A stretch of DNA of 64,000 bases from Saccharopolyspora spinosa NRRL 18395 (GCF_000194155.1 NZ_GL877878.1:3503557-3567556), one strand, 5' to 3'; shown: positions 31,385 through 41,500, numbered from the stretch's first letter. Numbers and translations are program-made. Notes: generated by a model not told the origin, from the sequence alone.

Positions 31385-32041
31385 TCACCCGAGGACGAAC
31401 GGGAGCTTCGCGGCCAGTTCGCCGATCTCGGTCGTCTCCGCGTCCGTCGGGGCCCGGCGTCCGGTGCCCACCAGCAGCACGTCCTTGTCGGACCACGACG
31501 CGGGAAACGGTGCCCCGGCTATCTCTTCCAGCATCTCGCGGGTGCGAGCCAGGCCTTCGGTGGGCGGTTCGGCGGCGTCCGGGAGGTGCGCGATCAGGTC
31601 GAGGTGATGCAAGGTCCACTCCAGGACGTACGCGGAGAGGTAGTCGCCCGCGGTGAGCACCTGGTCCTGGGTGCTGACCAGGACGCCCCGATCCGCGAGC
31701 CCGGCGGCGCGACCGGCGGCGGAGCCAACGTCGTCGAGGTGGAACTTCAGCAGCCACGGCTGCTCGTACGCAGCGGCCAGCCGGACGATCAGCGCGTCGA
31801 GCGGGTCGTCGCCGGTCGGCGGCGTTTCGGCGACGTTCCAGTAGGTCACCGCGTTCCGGGTCGGCTCCGCATCGGCCGGGGTCACGAGAGTGATCAGGAC
31901 GTCCTGGGCGTCGATGATGAGGTGGCACACCAGGTCCCGCACGAGCCAGCCGGTGCAGCCGGACGGCCGCTCGAAGTCCTGGTCCCGGAGTCCGGCGACG
32001 GCCGCGCGCAACGCCGCCCAAGAGCTCGAGAAGAGATCCAC
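31385..32041 (-). CDS. Maleylpyruvate isomerase-like mycothiol-dependent family protein
   Basis: 218-aa DinB/MDMPI-fold protein. The N-terminal helix (WAALRAAVAGLRDQDFERP, then GCTGWLVRDLVCHLI) contains the conserved histidine of the metal site, and TLHHLDLIAHLP supplies the second His motif. Family members use mycothiol as cofactor or conjugate it to electrophiles. Substrate cannot be inferred. It is monocistronic; a TTCAGT/ACTGAA palindrome lies 60 bases upstream. Confidence 0.82.
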   Translation of the reverse strand: MDLFSSSWAALRAAVAGLRDQDFERPSGCTGWLVRDLVCHLIIDAQDVLITLVTPADAEPTRNAVTYWNVAETPPTGDDPLDALIVRLAAAYEQPWLLKFHLDDVGSAAGRAAGLADRGVLVSTQDQVLTAGDYLSAYVLEWTLHHLDLIAHLPDAAEPPTEGLARTREMLEEIAGAPFPASWSDKDVLLVGTGRRAPTDAETTEIGELAAKLPFVLG

Positions 32042-32101
32042 AGCGCCAAGCTAGCAGCGCTCAGCGCGGTGCCGACCGCACTTCGATCTCCCAGAAATAA
32101 A

Positions 32102-32117
32102 TTCAGTCATAACTGAA
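32102..32117. promoter_or_regulatory. Palindrome upstream of MDMPI-like gene
   Basis: TTCAGT-CATA-ACTGAA is a perfect 6-bp dyad in an unusually AT-rich patch, 60 bases before the minus-strand gene. It has the look of a small repressor operator. The regulator is unknown. Confidence 0.4.
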
Positions 32118-32551
32118 CTAATAAACTTAGATGAAACAACTTGCTCACCGGAACCACACCGGAGCCTCATGCCCCACTTGCCGGACAACGCGAGCAACCG
32201 CTGACCTCACCACGGGTGACGACATCGCCGCCTTGTTCCGCGAGCGCGACAGCCGGTCAACGGTCAACGGTTTGAGTGGATTCGCACGTCGATCGGGCGG
32301 TGCCTTGCTGCGCGCAGCGCACCGGCATCGGCCACGACGGGTCACGATGTGATCGCTGGACCTTGCCGGCGCGGATCATGCTAAGCTCGCCCGCGGTCGT
32401 TAGTTTCTGGGTACGTGTTAGTACATGTTCGCAGGATCTCGTGCGGATGTGTTGTTGTCTTCGATCGATCTGGAGAAAACTGCCATCTGAAGGCCCGGTT
32501 CGCCACACAGTGTGGTGTTCCGTCATCCAGCGCTCGAAGAAGGAGAAAAGC
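32118..32551. other. cspA promoter and leader region
   Basis: No convincing gene. An open frame from 32131 to 32352 has no ribosome site or recognisable relatives. The final 150-200 bases probably include the promoter and long 5' leader usual for cold-shock genes; the AAGGAG ribosome site is at 32539-32544. Confidence 0.4.
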
Positions 32552-32755
32552 ATGGCACAGGGAACCGTGAAGTGGTTCAACGCGGAAAAGGGCTTCGGCT
32601 TCATCGCCCCGAACGACGGTGGCCCGGACGTTTTCGTCCACTACTCCTCCATCGACACCAACGGGTTCCGCAGCCTCGATGAGAACCAGGCGGTGGAGTA
32701 CGAGGTCACCCAGGGCGCGAAGGGCCCGCAGGCCAGCGGCGTGCGCCCGCTCTGA
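32552..32755 (+). CDS. cspA: Cold-shock protein CspA family
   Basis: 67-aa single cold-shock domain. It contains both RNA-binding motifs, KGFGFI (RNP1) and VFVHYSSI (RNP2), in the standard order after GTVKWFNAE. It acts as an RNA chaperone. Length is exactly that of actinobacterial CspA proteins. A strong AAGGAG ribosome site precedes the start and a strong hairpin terminator follows, so it is monocistronic. Confidence 0.97.
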   Translation: MAQGTVKWFNAEKGFGFIAPNDGGPDVFVHYSSIDTNGFRSLDENQAVEYEVTQGAKGPQASGVRPL

Positions 32756-32804
32756 GCCTTCCGCTCGTCGCCGACCCGACCGATCGGAATCCCGGCTGAG
32801 CCTT

Positions 32805-32844
32805 AATGCGGCTCCCCCTCCGGACCAGGAGGGGGAGCCGCATT
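32805..32844 (+). terminator. cspA terminator
   Basis: A perfect 17-bp stem, AATGCGGCTCCCCCTCC with GGAGGGGGAGCCGCATT, and a 6-base loop, 50 bases after the cspA stop. Confidence 0.9.
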
Positions 32845-33199
32845 GCGCTTCGCGCCAAGAGTCCCCCACCACCGCCGGGGCCACGCGGCGCGTAGCCGAA
32901 GGCGCCTAGCAGGGCGAGGGCCGTTGCGGTGAGGGTCGCGGCGGGCGCCCCGGCTTCCGCCGTTAGCCAGATGAGCACCGCATCGCCAGTGCTGGGGTCC
33001 CTCGCGGTGGCCCGAGGGCGGGTGGGCGACCGCGACCAGCCACCGCACGGAGACCGGCGCGCGGCGCGGGGGCAGCAAGCCTTCCCGCCGTCGCGCACAC
33101 CTGCTCGTCACGGCAAGATCGTGCAATCAGCGGGCAAGGTCGTCGAAGCCGTCTAGCACGCGAGGGTGCGCTGCGACACCGCCGGAGTACCGGATCGGG

Positions 33200-33440
33200 C
33201 AGCCAGATGCAGCCAGATGTCGACCTTGGCCGCCCCGTTGCCGTGCGCGCGGGCCAGCTCCATGACCGCCGGGCTTCGTCGAGCTCGTGCATGCTCCTTA
33301 GGCAGTGGTCGACCTCGATGTCACCTCGGCTGACGTCGAAGGGTGATGTGCATGCCCGATCCGCAGATCGAGGCGAAGTGCATTTCGACGAGCACCTGGC
33401 CGTCCTGGGGCTCTGGAACGGCGAAGTCAGATCCGCCCCA
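33200..33440 (-). pseudogene. Possible zinc alcohol dehydrogenase scrap
   Basis: On the minus strand one frame reads DFAVPEPQDGQVLVEMHFAS then ICGSGMHIT, resembling the N-terminal catalytic-zinc region of MDR alcohol dehydrogenases (EVLVxxxAxGICGSDxH). It breaks immediately, and the following sequence is not recognisable. No start. The surrounding 32845-33199 and 33441-33710 contain no supported gene. Confidence 0.3.
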
Positions 33441-33710
33441 AGCACTGCGTGATCACGTACCGCGTCTGTCCGAAGTGGTCCACCGGGTGCCACCGGATGC
33501 CACTGGCTCCAGGGACGGTCGAACCGCACGCGGATAGATACTGGCCACCTCGAAGGCCGCACTGCCGCGTTCGAGGTGCGCCACCACCGATATCGCGGTC
33601 CGCCGTCGGGTCCAACGGCGAAAGCACCCCGGACGCTTCGGTCGGGCGAGTGTCGCCCTAACGGGTTGAGCAAGTTGTGACGAGCCGAAGCGGTGACAGG
33701 ATCACGCGGC

Positions 33711-34055
33711 ATGGATCGATCACACCGCAAGAAGTGGCTCATGCGGCTGCCGATCTGGGGCGCATTCGCCGCGCTGTTCGGGTTGGCCATGTGGTGCAAC
33801 GTCCGCTTGATGGCATTGACGTGGACCGGCGGAACCCCGTCGGACGACGCGGCCGAAACCTGGTACGCCCAGGGCCTGTTCTTGTCCCTGGCGGGATCGG
33901 GCTTGTTCTTCTGCCTCGCGCTGTTCTGCGGAGCACCGAGGTCGGCGACGCGACCCGTCGGCGGTCACGAGTCGAGCGCTCTCGGTGGCCAGCAGCAGGT
34001 CGCCGACCATCCGGCACAACCAGGACAGGAGCTCGGCGACGGCCTCTGGCGCTGA
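33711..34055 (+). CDS. Small hypothetical membrane protein
   Basis: 114-aa protein not recognised. After a basic N-terminus (MDRSHRKK) two hydrophobic helices are visible, IWGAFAALFGLAMW and GLFLSLAGSGLFFCLALF, with a short polar loop, then a Gln-rich tail without fold signals. A weak AGGA lies 9 bases before the ATG at 33711. It could be a real two-helix protein or a chance frame in this decayed stretch. Confidence 0.45.
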   Translation: MDRSHRKKWLMRLPIWGAFAALFGLAMWCNVRLMALTWTGGTPSDDAAETWYAQGLFLSLAGSGLFFCLALFCGAPRSATRPVGGHESSALGGQQQVADHPAQPGQELGDGLWR

Positions 34056-34108
34056 GGGGCAGGTTCGAAGAGGCGACGTGCAGGTTCGGTGATCGGCGCG
34101 ACGTCCAG

Positions 34109-34669
34109 CTAGCCGCCGTTCTGCTCGATCTTGTTCCCAGCGGGCGAGACCACGTACCAGGTGCCGCCGTTGGAGTTCACGGTGTCACCGTTGGCTTCGC
34201 CGGGAACGTCGTCACCTTCGTAGTAGTACAGCGGATGTCCGTTGTAGACGACCTGGGCGCGGCCGTCCGGACGTGTGGCGACGCCGAGCAGAGCGGGGTT
34301 CACGCCCGCACCGGCAGTGGGCGGACCGGTCGTCGTGAGCGGCGGCCAGGCCGAGGTGCACCCGCCGACGCAGGTCGGCTGCGAGTCCCGGTCGTTGCTG
34401 AACAGGTACAAGGTGCGACCGCTGGGGCCGGCGAGGACGGTGCCCAGGTTCGGCACCTCAAGGGTCTGGAGCGCGATGACCTCGTCCGTGACCGGTGGGG
34501 CCGTCGTCGGTGGTGGCGGCAGTCCACTTCCGACTCCGTCCGGGTACTCGCCGGGTGAGCATGCGACCGCGACCAAAGCCATTGCACCACAAGCGAGCCC
34601 GCCCCAGCGGTAGCGCGGGCGGCTGCTTCTCCGCCCAGTCCTGCGGTCTCTAGTCGAACGAGTCATCAT
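34109..34669 (-). CDS. Lipoprotein with secreted-repeat (PF03640-like) domain
   Basis: 186-aa exported lipoprotein. A twin-arginine-rich basic start (RSSRPRYRW) is followed by a hydrophobic segment ending in the lipobox AVAC, a Pro/Thr linker, and then repeats of the COG4315 type: VLAGPSGRTLYLFSND with CVGGCTSAWPPL, and a second VVYNGHPLYYYEGD. The function of these repeats is unknown, though some occur with redox or haem proteins. AAGGAG lies 5 bases before the ATG at 34669. The longer frame to 34840 lacks a ribosome site. Confidence 0.85.
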   Translation of the reverse strand: MMTRSTRDRRTGRRSSRPRYRWGGLACGAMALVAVACSPGEYPDGVGSGLPPPPTTAPPVTDEVIALQTLEVPNLGTVLAGPSGRTLYLFSNDRDSQPTCVGGCTSAWPPLTTTGPPTAGAGVNPALLGVATRPDGRAQVVYNGHPLYYYEGDDVPGEANGDTVNSNGGTWYVVSPAGNKIEQNGG

Positions 34670-34969
34670 GCCGTCTCCTTGGCCGGGACGGCGCCTTTCC
34701 GGCGGTCCCAGCTCGACCGTTGCCCCCGCGGGAACGGATATCGATGCCAAGGCCGTTGCGGACCTCATCAGGCAATGGTCGTACGCGCACTCATCAGTGG
34801 CCCCTGGACCGAGCGTGAACCTCACTGGAAACGGCAGCAAGGGCCGTTGGTCCCACAGCGGTCACAGCAACACAATTCCCAATGCGGGTTGGGCGGTGCG
34901 GACAGACGTGGCAGTAGCCGCCACTGTGGACTATCGGTCGCCTGAACCAGGGCAGGACCTCACATGATG

Positions 34970-35468
34970 CGCAGGTCTGGGTTCGTCTCGGTCGGGGATC
35001 CTGTCCGTGCGCGGCTGCAACGCCGGGAAGAGCTCCTCAGGCTGCGGAATCACCCAGTACTTGCGCTCCACGTATTTCTCGAAGACCCGTTCGGCGTGCT
35101 CTTCGGGTCGGTGCTCGTCGGCGCGTTCTTGCAGCCGCTCGTTGAAGGCGACGATCTCCGGTGGCGTAACGCCCTTCGGGCCTTCCAGCCTTGAAGATCT
35201 CGCTGCGCCCGCGCTCCAGCATTCTCGGCACGAAACCCGGATGCCGTTGGCACAACCGCCGATGTTGGCCCTGAGCATCGCGTCCCAGCGCTCGGCCGGG
35301 ATCTCCCGGGAGTATCCCCGTGGCCATGATCCCGGCGTTGTTGACGAGCAGGTCCACCGCGCCGAAGCGCTCATGCGCGGCATGGCGGGCGAAACCTGCG
35401 CCGATACCGGCGGAGGCGCCGGCGATGACGGCTGTGCGATAGCGGAACGCGTCGTCTGCGAGGGACAT
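34970..35468 (-). pseudogene. SDR oxidoreductase remnant
   Basis: It starts well (ATG at 35468 overlapping the previous SDR stop by 4 bases) with AVIAGASAGIGAGFARHAA, the NAD(P)-binding loop, then jumps straight to FGAVDLLVNNAGIMATG, skipping about 60 residues. Further pieces in another frame are ERWDAMLRANIGGCANGI and GVTPPEIVAFNERLQERADE, then ERVFEKYVERKYWVIPQPEE near the end. Internal deletions and frameshifts make it inactive. The 4-base overlap shows it was once the second gene of an operon with the intact SDR. Confidence 0.75.
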
Positions 35469-36253
35469 CAGAAGTGGGCCCCGCCGTCGATGCGGACCTC
35501 GGTGCCGGTGATGAACTTGCCGTCGTCGGAGCCCAGCATCGCGACGACCGACGCGACCGTTTCCGGACCGGCGTAGCCTTCGCCGATGGCCGGGCTCAGC
35601 TTCACGAAGAGAGACAAGTCGGCGTCGGCGGGCAGGCCCGGGCCAACGCTCGACCGACTGGCCCCGCTGCCATCGGTCATGCCCGACGAGATGGAGCCGG
35701 GCTGAACGGCGGTGAAGCGGATGCCCCGCTTGCCGTACTCGCTTGCGAGGGCGTGCGTCATGGACTGGATGCCGCCCTTGCTCGCCGCGTACGCCGCCAT
35801 GTAGGGGTGAGCGAAGGTCGCCGAGGTGGAGCTGAAGTTGACCACGGCGGCGCTGTTTCCTCCCAGCAGCGCCGGAATGGCTTCGCGGATCATCAGGAAG
35901 GTGCCGGTCAGGTTAACCGAGATGATCTTGTTGAAGTCGGCGAGGCTCATCTTGTCGCTGTGTGCAGAACGCAGGATCCCGGCCGCGTTAACCAGAACAT
36001 CGAGGCCGCCGAGCACTGAGACGGCCGAGGCGACGGCGTCCCTGACCGACGCTTCGTCGGAGATGTCGAGCACGAGCGTGGTGAGCCGGTCAGCGTCGGC
36101 GCTGGCTTTCTGGACGGTGTCCGCTAAGCCCGGCTCGCTGATGTCAGCCGCGACGACGTTGCCGCCTTCCGCGAGCACGCGAAGCACGGTCGCCTGACCG
36201 ATGCCCGAGCCAGCACCGGTGATGAGCACGCGTCGGCCTTCGTAGCGGTTCAT
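35468..36253 (-). CDS. Short-chain dehydrogenase/reductase
   Basis: 261-aa classical SDR. The cofactor loop is TGAGSGIGQA (residues ~11-20), the NNAG-type motif is VNAAGIL, the catalytic Ser lies in VVNFSSTSA, and the catalytic Tyr-x-x-x-Lys is YAASK. The acidic residue after beta-2 (AADIS) suggests NAD preference. The start at 36253 has GGAG 7 bases upstream. It is divergent from a TetR gene 119 bases away, with palindromes between them, so it is probably the TetR target. Substrate unknown. Confidence 0.9.
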   Translation of the reverse strand: MNRYEGRRVLITGAGSGIGQATVLRVLAEGGNVVAADISEPGLADTVQKASADADRLTTLVLDISDEASVRDAVASAVSVLGGLDVLVNAAGILRSAHSDKMSLADFNKIISVNLTGTFLMIREAIPALLGGNSAAVVNFSSTSATFAHPYMAAYAASKGGIQSMTHALASEYGKRGIRFTAVQPGSISSGMTDGSGASRSSVGPGLPADADLSLFVKLSPAIGEGYAGPETVASVVAMLGSDDGKFITGTEVRIDGGAHF

Positions 36254-36310
36254 GTTCTCGCTCCATGTCTCCATCGACCCCGTTGGTGTGGAGTACACGA
36301 TATGCCTTAG

Positions 36311-36353
36311 TGGCAGATTGCGCCACCTATGCAATTCGCGCCAGACTGGCGCG
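36311..36353. promoter_or_regulatory. Divergent promoter with two dyads (probable TetR operators)
   Basis: TGGC-AGATTGC-GCCA at 36311-36325 and CGCGCCAG-A-CTGGCGCG at 36337-36353 lie between the SDR and TetR start codons. The second is a perfect 17-bp palindrome. Both share GCGCCA/TGGCGC. The layout is that of an autoregulating TetR controlling a divergent enzyme gene. Confidence 0.65.
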
Positions 36354-36371
36354 CAACGTTAAGGTTGACCG

Positions 36372-37022
36372 GTGCGCCACACTCAGTCACCTCAGCCCGT
36401 CTCACTGACCGAGCGCCGCAAGGCGGCCACCCAGCTCGACATCGCACGCGCCGCCGCCGAGCTGTTCGCCGAGCGCGGGTTGGAGGGCACCACCGCCGAG
36501 GAGATCGCCCAGCGAGCAGGTGTCGCGCCCCGCACCTTCTACCGCTACTTCCGCACCAAGCAGGACTCCATCGCCCCACTCCTCTCGGGCGGCGCGGACC
36601 GCTGGCGCGCTCTGCTGGCCGACGCCGAACCCGGCGCCGACCTGCCCACCACCCTGGAATCCGCGATCGAGCAGGCACTCTCCACACCTGACGAGGAAGC
36701 GCGCGAAAGGCTCCGCTGGACCCACGGGCTGCTGCGGGTCGCGGCTCACGACCCGGCGCTGCGAGCCGTCTGGTACGTCGTCAACCAGGAATCCGAGGAG
36801 AAGCTGCGACCGGTGCTCGCGGCGCTGACCGGGGCCGAGGCCGACTCCGTGGGGGTGCGCCTGATCGCTGCGGCCGCGACCGATGCCATCCGCATCTCGC
36901 TCGAAGCGTGGGCGCAGGCGGAGGCGACGACCGAGGGACCGGGCTCGCCGACCGCACTGGCCACGCGCTGCCTGCGCGAGTTCATGGGAGGCATCCGATC
37001 GCTGACCGCGAACGGCGGCTGA
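36372..37022 (+). CDS. TetR-family regulator
   Basis: 216-aa repressor. The HTH is TQLDIARAAAELFAERG through TTAEEIAQRAGVAPRTFYRY, then FRTKQDSIAPLLSG. The helical ligand-binding half is not informative about the ligand. The GTG at 36372 fits the family start; the gap to the last palindrome is only 18 bases, so the transcript may have a very short leader. It likely controls the divergent SDR gene and itself. Confidence 0.92.
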   Translation: MRHTQSPQPVSLTERRKAATQLDIARAAAELFAERGLEGTTAEEIAQRAGVAPRTFYRYFRTKQDSIAPLLSGGADRWRALLADAEPGADLPTTLESAIEQALSTPDEEARERLRWTHGLLRVAAHDPALRAVWYVVNQESEEKLRPVLAALTGAEADSVGVRLIAAAATDAIRISLEAWAQAEATTEGPGSPTALATRCLREFMGGIRSLTANGG

Positions 37023-37097
37023 CGCGGTGTCCACAGCGGACAGTGGTCGCCGGGCCCAGCGGCGGCGGCCCACCGGGGCGGAACGGCCAAGGACGTC

Positions 37098-37165
37098 GTG
37101 AACCCCACCGCATTCCGCCGAGCGATGTCCGGCTTCGCCACCGGAGTCAAGGTCGTCACCGGGCT
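37098..37165 (+). pseudogene. Flavin reductase N-terminal scrap
   Basis: GTG at 37098 starts NPTAFRRAMSGFATGVKVVT then GLDDA, which is the opening of HpaC-like flavin reductases (FRRALGxFATGVxVVT). After about 23 codons the similarity ends and the opposite strand carries a GNAT remnant. This is a truncation point. Confidence 0.55.
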
Positions 37166-37486
37166 CGACGACGCGGCGCTCCGCCTCGATGAGGAGCAGA
37201 GCTGCCATGCCGCCGCAGTAGGCCACGGCCACGTAGACTTGCTCGACCGGGGCGGAGAGCACCATGACGAATCCTGCCACCGTGCCGTCGAAAAGCGAGA
37301 CCACGGTGTCTTCGACCCGCTGCGCCACGCGGGGCGCGAACGACTCAGCCCTGCGGACTGCGACCAGAGCGTGGGTACATGTCCCACGTGGCCGTCGCGC
37401 CATCCGCCGCACCAAATGTCCGCTACTGGCTTTGCGTCGGCGGGGCTGGCGGGCCGCAGCTCGATCGGCTTGTCGTGTGCAGACAT
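37166..37486 (-). pseudogene. GNAT acetyltransferase remnant
   Basis: Begins at 37486 with IELRPASPADAKPVADIWCG then GWRDGHVGHVP, and continues in another frame with ALVAVRRAESFAPRVAQRVE and DTVVSLFDGTVAGFVMVLSA, VEQVYVA and ALLLIEAERRV. This is roughly the first half to two-thirds of a GNAT protein, ended at the junction with the flavin reductase scrap. At least one frameshift. Confidence 0.6.
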
Positions 37487-37666
37487 GCAGCCAAGCTACT
37501 CAGGTGGTCAGACATCGGCGAAGCCCGCGCAACACGTGGATCCCAACACCACACGGTGCTCATGCGCGAGTAGCGGTCTACGCAACGCGGATCGACACTG
37601 ACAGGACGACTGGGATCTGTGCGGCCCGCGTTGTCGAGATGAGTACGAGCTGACGAGGAGGCGGTC

Positions 37667-38158
37667 GTGGTGGCCGAGAAGGAACCTGGGCGCCGGGGGC
37701 AGGAAGCCGCGAGCGCGGAGTCAAGTTGGACCACCACGCCCAGCAAACCGGCATCGACCGGCGAAGTCGTGCAGCCCTCGACCGGACGTACCACTGTCGC
37801 GGCGCTGGTGGTGCAGAAGATCGCCGCAGTCGCCACTCTCGAAGTCGCCGGTGTCGCCGCGCTCGGTGCCGGGATGGCGCGGGCGTTCGGGGCGTTGCGG
37901 GAACGCATTCCTGGTGCCAGCGCCTCGCAGACCACCGGGGTGGCCGTCGAGGTCGGCGAACGGCAGACCGCGATCGACCTGGCGATCACCGCTGAGTACG
38001 GGGTCGCGCAAGCAGAGGTGGCGCGGCTGGTGCGCCGCAACGTCATCAAGGCCGTCCAACGCATGACCGGTCTTGAGGTCGTCGAGGTGAACATCACCGT
38101 CGAAGATGTCCGTCTGCCGGAGGACGGCGAGGGAACCCAGGTCACGCGGGTCGAGTAA
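37667..38158 (+). CDS. Asp23/Gls24 family envelope stress protein
   Basis: 163-aa protein of the Asp23 family, small cytosolic proteins that attach to the membrane through a partner and are linked to envelope or alkaline stress. Family marks are TTVAALVVQKIAAVATLEVA at the start of the domain and VEVGERQTAIDLAITAEYG in the middle. A GAGGAGG ribosome site precedes the GTG at 37667; a second GTG sits one codon later. No AmaP-like partner gene is adjacent, unlike many Asp23 operons. Confidence 0.88.
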   Translation: MVAEKEPGRRGQEAASAESSWTTTPSKPASTGEVVQPSTGRTTVAALVVQKIAAVATLEVAGVAALGAGMARAFGALRERIPGASASQTTGVAVEVGERQTAIDLAITAEYGVAQAEVARLVRRNVIKAVQRMTGLEVVEVNITVEDVRLPEDGEGTQVTRVE

Positions 38159-38184
38159 GCACCGCAGCGAAGGCAGGCCCGCAC

Positions 38185-38345
38185 CTACGCGAAGACGATC
38201 CGCCCCAGGGTTTCGCGCAGCTGGACCACGGCGGCTTCGGGCAGCCCTTCGAAGTAGCCGCCGTGAGCCTGGTCGACCAGCAGCTCGCCTCGTCGCGCAC
38301 GCGGTACCCCTCATCGGTGGCGGCGATCAGCCTGTTGCGCCGCGC
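38185..38345 (-). pseudogene. MarR-like regulator C-terminal scrap
   Basis: Minus strand: RRNRLIAATDEGYRVRDEA in one frame, then ELLVDQAHGGYFEGLPEAAV and VQLRETLGRIVFA to a TAG at 38185. This is the wing and last helices of a MarR protein, with one frameshift and no HTH. Confidence 0.5.
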
Positions 38346-38512
38346 GCCGATCTCGGCCGAGCGACGTTCTACAGCCACTACACGACAAGGACTCGCCCGA
38401 GGAAGCCACCGGCATGCTCCTCGAGCTGTCCCTGCGCGGTCGCTACTGGCCCACCGGCTTCGACGGCGTCCCACCCGCTTGCGACGATCAAATCGCGGCG
38501 GGCGAAGGCTAA
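38346..38512 (+). pseudogene. TetR-like regulator scrap
   Basis: Starts abruptly with DLGRATFYSHYTTRT (end of a TetR HTH), then in another frame DKDSPEEATGMLLELSLRG and RYWPTGFDGVPP to a TAA at 38510. It meets the MarR scrap head-on and its end overlaps the NRPS stop by a few bases. Confidence 0.4.
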
Positions 38513-41500
38513 GCAGCCCCGCCGCGCTCGCGGTCTACCTCGACGGCGGGCCGGTTGTGGATCTGCGGGGCTCCAGCGACTGACGTCGCGGCCGCTACCG
38601 CGATGTGGCAGCGGTCGCCGCCTGCCGGCTGCGATTGCGGGTGGTCTGCGATCAGCCTGCCGATGACGGCCATCGGTTCCGCCTGCGTGATGGTGTGGTG
38701 GGTGCACGCGATGTCATGGGAGATCACCTGACCCGTGATCCGCGACCGCCACTCGCCACCATCGGAGACGTGGTCGGCCTGCGTCGCGCGGAAGTACAAC
38801 AGATCCCCGTCGAAGACGGACTCGGTGTAGGTCGGGAGCAGCGCGGCGGCGTTGATGAGAACCGTGGTGAGCGCCGTGAGGTGCTTCTCCCCCAGCGCAG
38901 GGTGCGCCTCGGCTTCAGGCGGCAGGCCCGCCGCCTGAAGCAACATCGACCGGACGTCCTCGCGCTTGGGCGCGGCCCGCTGTGCCTGCGGGTCGACCGG
39001 CCTGGCATCGAGCAGGGCGAGCAACGCCACGCGCTCGCCGTCGGCTTGCAAGCGGGTGGCGATCGCGTGCGCCAATGCGCCGCCGAGCGACCAGCCCAGC
39101 AGATGGTAGGGCCCGGTCTGTTGCAGCGAGCGGATCTGGCGCACGTAGCCGTCGATCATCTCGCGGAACGACGAGGGCAGGTCGTCGGGCCGGGTCAATC
39201 CGCTGGACTGCAGGCCGTAGACCGGCACGTCCTCGGGCAGGTGGCGCGGCAGGCCGGCGTAGCACCAGCTAAGGCCACCCACCGGATGCACGCAGAACAG
39301 TGGCCGTCGAGAACCGCTGGCACGCAGCGGAAGCAGCGCCTCGAAGGCGTTCGACGACGTTTCCCGCTCCAGCATGCGCGCCAGGTCGGCCACGGTCGGA
39401 GCCTCGTAGACGACGCCGAGGGGCACCTCGGCGCTCAGGTCAGCGCGGAGGCGGGTGACGAGTTCGGCCGCGAGCAGCGATTGCCCGCCCAGCTCGAAGA
39501 AATCGTCGTCGATGGTGACTTCGCCAACGCCGAGCACCTCGGCGAACAGGGCGCACAGCTGCTGTTCGCGAGGTGTTCGGGCGGCCCGACCGGCGCGGAT
39601 TTCGGCGGCCGGCAAGGCCGAGTGGTCGAGCTTGCCGTGCACAGTCAGGGGCAGCTCGTCGAGCAGGACGAACGACGCGGGCACCATCGAAGTGGGCAGT
39701 CTTTTCGCGAGCCACGACCGGAGTTCCGCCGTGTCGACCGGCCCTGGCCCCGGAACCACGTAAGCGATCAGCTCGGGCTCGGCGGACGTTGTCGTCGTCA
39801 CCACGGCCTCGGCGGCTCGTGGATGCGCGGTTAGCACCGCCTCGATCTCGCGCGGCTCGATGCGGACGCCTCGGATCTTGACCTGCTCGTCGGTGCGGCC
39901 GAGGTACTCCAGCACGCCGTTCTCCGTCCACCGGGCCACGTCGCCGGTGCGGTACATGCGCGCGCCAGGCGGCCCGAACGGATCGGGCAGGAAGCTCTGC
40001 GCGGTCAGCGTCTTCTGGTCGAGGTACCCGCGGGCGACCTGGTCACCGGCCAGGTACAGCTCGCCGGGCACGAGCGGCGGCTGGGGTCGCATCGCCCGGT
40101 CGAGGACGTAGGCCCGGACGTTGTGCCCCGGACGGCCGATGACCGGCCGATCGCCTTCGATCCGGCAGTACACAGCATCCACTGTGGACTCCGTAGGCCC
40201 GTAGTAGTTCCAGGCCTCGACACCGGGGCAGTCGCGCAGCGTCGACCACAGCGCGGGATCGATCGCTTCGCCGCCGACCATCAGCAGCCACGGGAACTTC
40301 TCCGGCCCGGACAGCAGGCCCTCGGCCAGCAGGAGCCGGAGGAAAGACGGGGTGAGGTCGGCGAAGTCGATCCGGTGCCGGGAGAAGTAGCGCACGAGTG
40401 CGGCCGGGTCAAGGCGCACCGCGTCCTCGACGAGGTGGACTTCCTGCCCCGCGGCCAGGAACAGCAGGCCCTCCCATGCGGTGTCGAACGAGAACGACGC
40501 GGTCAACGCCGCGCGCAGTCGCCGCCCCGCCGGGGCGATCAGCTCGCGCTGGTGGTCGTGGAAGAGGTTGGCGAGCTGGCGGTGCTCGACGACCACTCCC
40601 TTCGGCCTGCCCGTCGAGCCGGAGGTGAAGCTGACGTACGCCGCGTGGTCCGGCCGGTGGGTGCCAGCCGGATCGGTGCCGGGCTGCCGGTCGATGCCGA
40701 CGTCGTCGAGCACCAGGAGCGGCTGCTCGACCGGAAGAGTCGCGCTGGTCGTCGCGGTGGTGAGCACGTGGAGCGGCCGGGCGTCCGAGAGCAGCGCCTC
40801 GATCCGGGCGGGTGGATGGCTCGTGTCGAGCGGCACGCAAACCGCGCCGGCCTTGAGCACCGCCAGCACCGCGACGATGTAGTCGGCAGTGCGCGGCAAC
40901 GCCAGCGCGATGCGCGTTTCTGGGCCAGCGCCACGTGCGATCAGCAGGTGCGCCAGGCGATTGGCTCGGGTGTTGAGTTCGGCGGCGGACAACGTCGTCG
41001 AGCCGCAGACCAGCGCGGTGGCATCGGGTGCCGCGCGGACTCGGGCCTCGAACAGTTCCGGCAACGTCGTGGCCGGCGTCTCCCGCCTGGTGTCGTTCCA
41101 CGCGTTCAGAACCAGTTCGCGCTCATCCGAGGACAGCATGTCGATCGCGCCAACTTGCCGCTCGAGGTCTGCGGTCGCGAGTGCGTGCAACAGTGCGAGG
41201 AAACGGCGGTGGTGCGCCGCCGTGGTCGCCGCGTCGTACTTGGCCGGATCCGAGTTGAAGTCGATCCGCAGTGATCCATCGGCGGGCCTGTCGTAGACGT
41301 TGACGCCGAGGCCGGTCACCGGGCCGTTCGAGAGGTTGCGCAGCACTGCGGGGTGGCGGCCGAACCGGAGCTGGACGTCGTGGGTCATGACGTTGATGCC
41401 CCAGTCGCCGAGGTATCCGCCGCGGTGATGGGCGATCCCGAGATCGCGCAGCAGGTGCGTCGAGGAGTAGCGCTGGTGGCGCAGCAGGTTCTTCGCGCTG

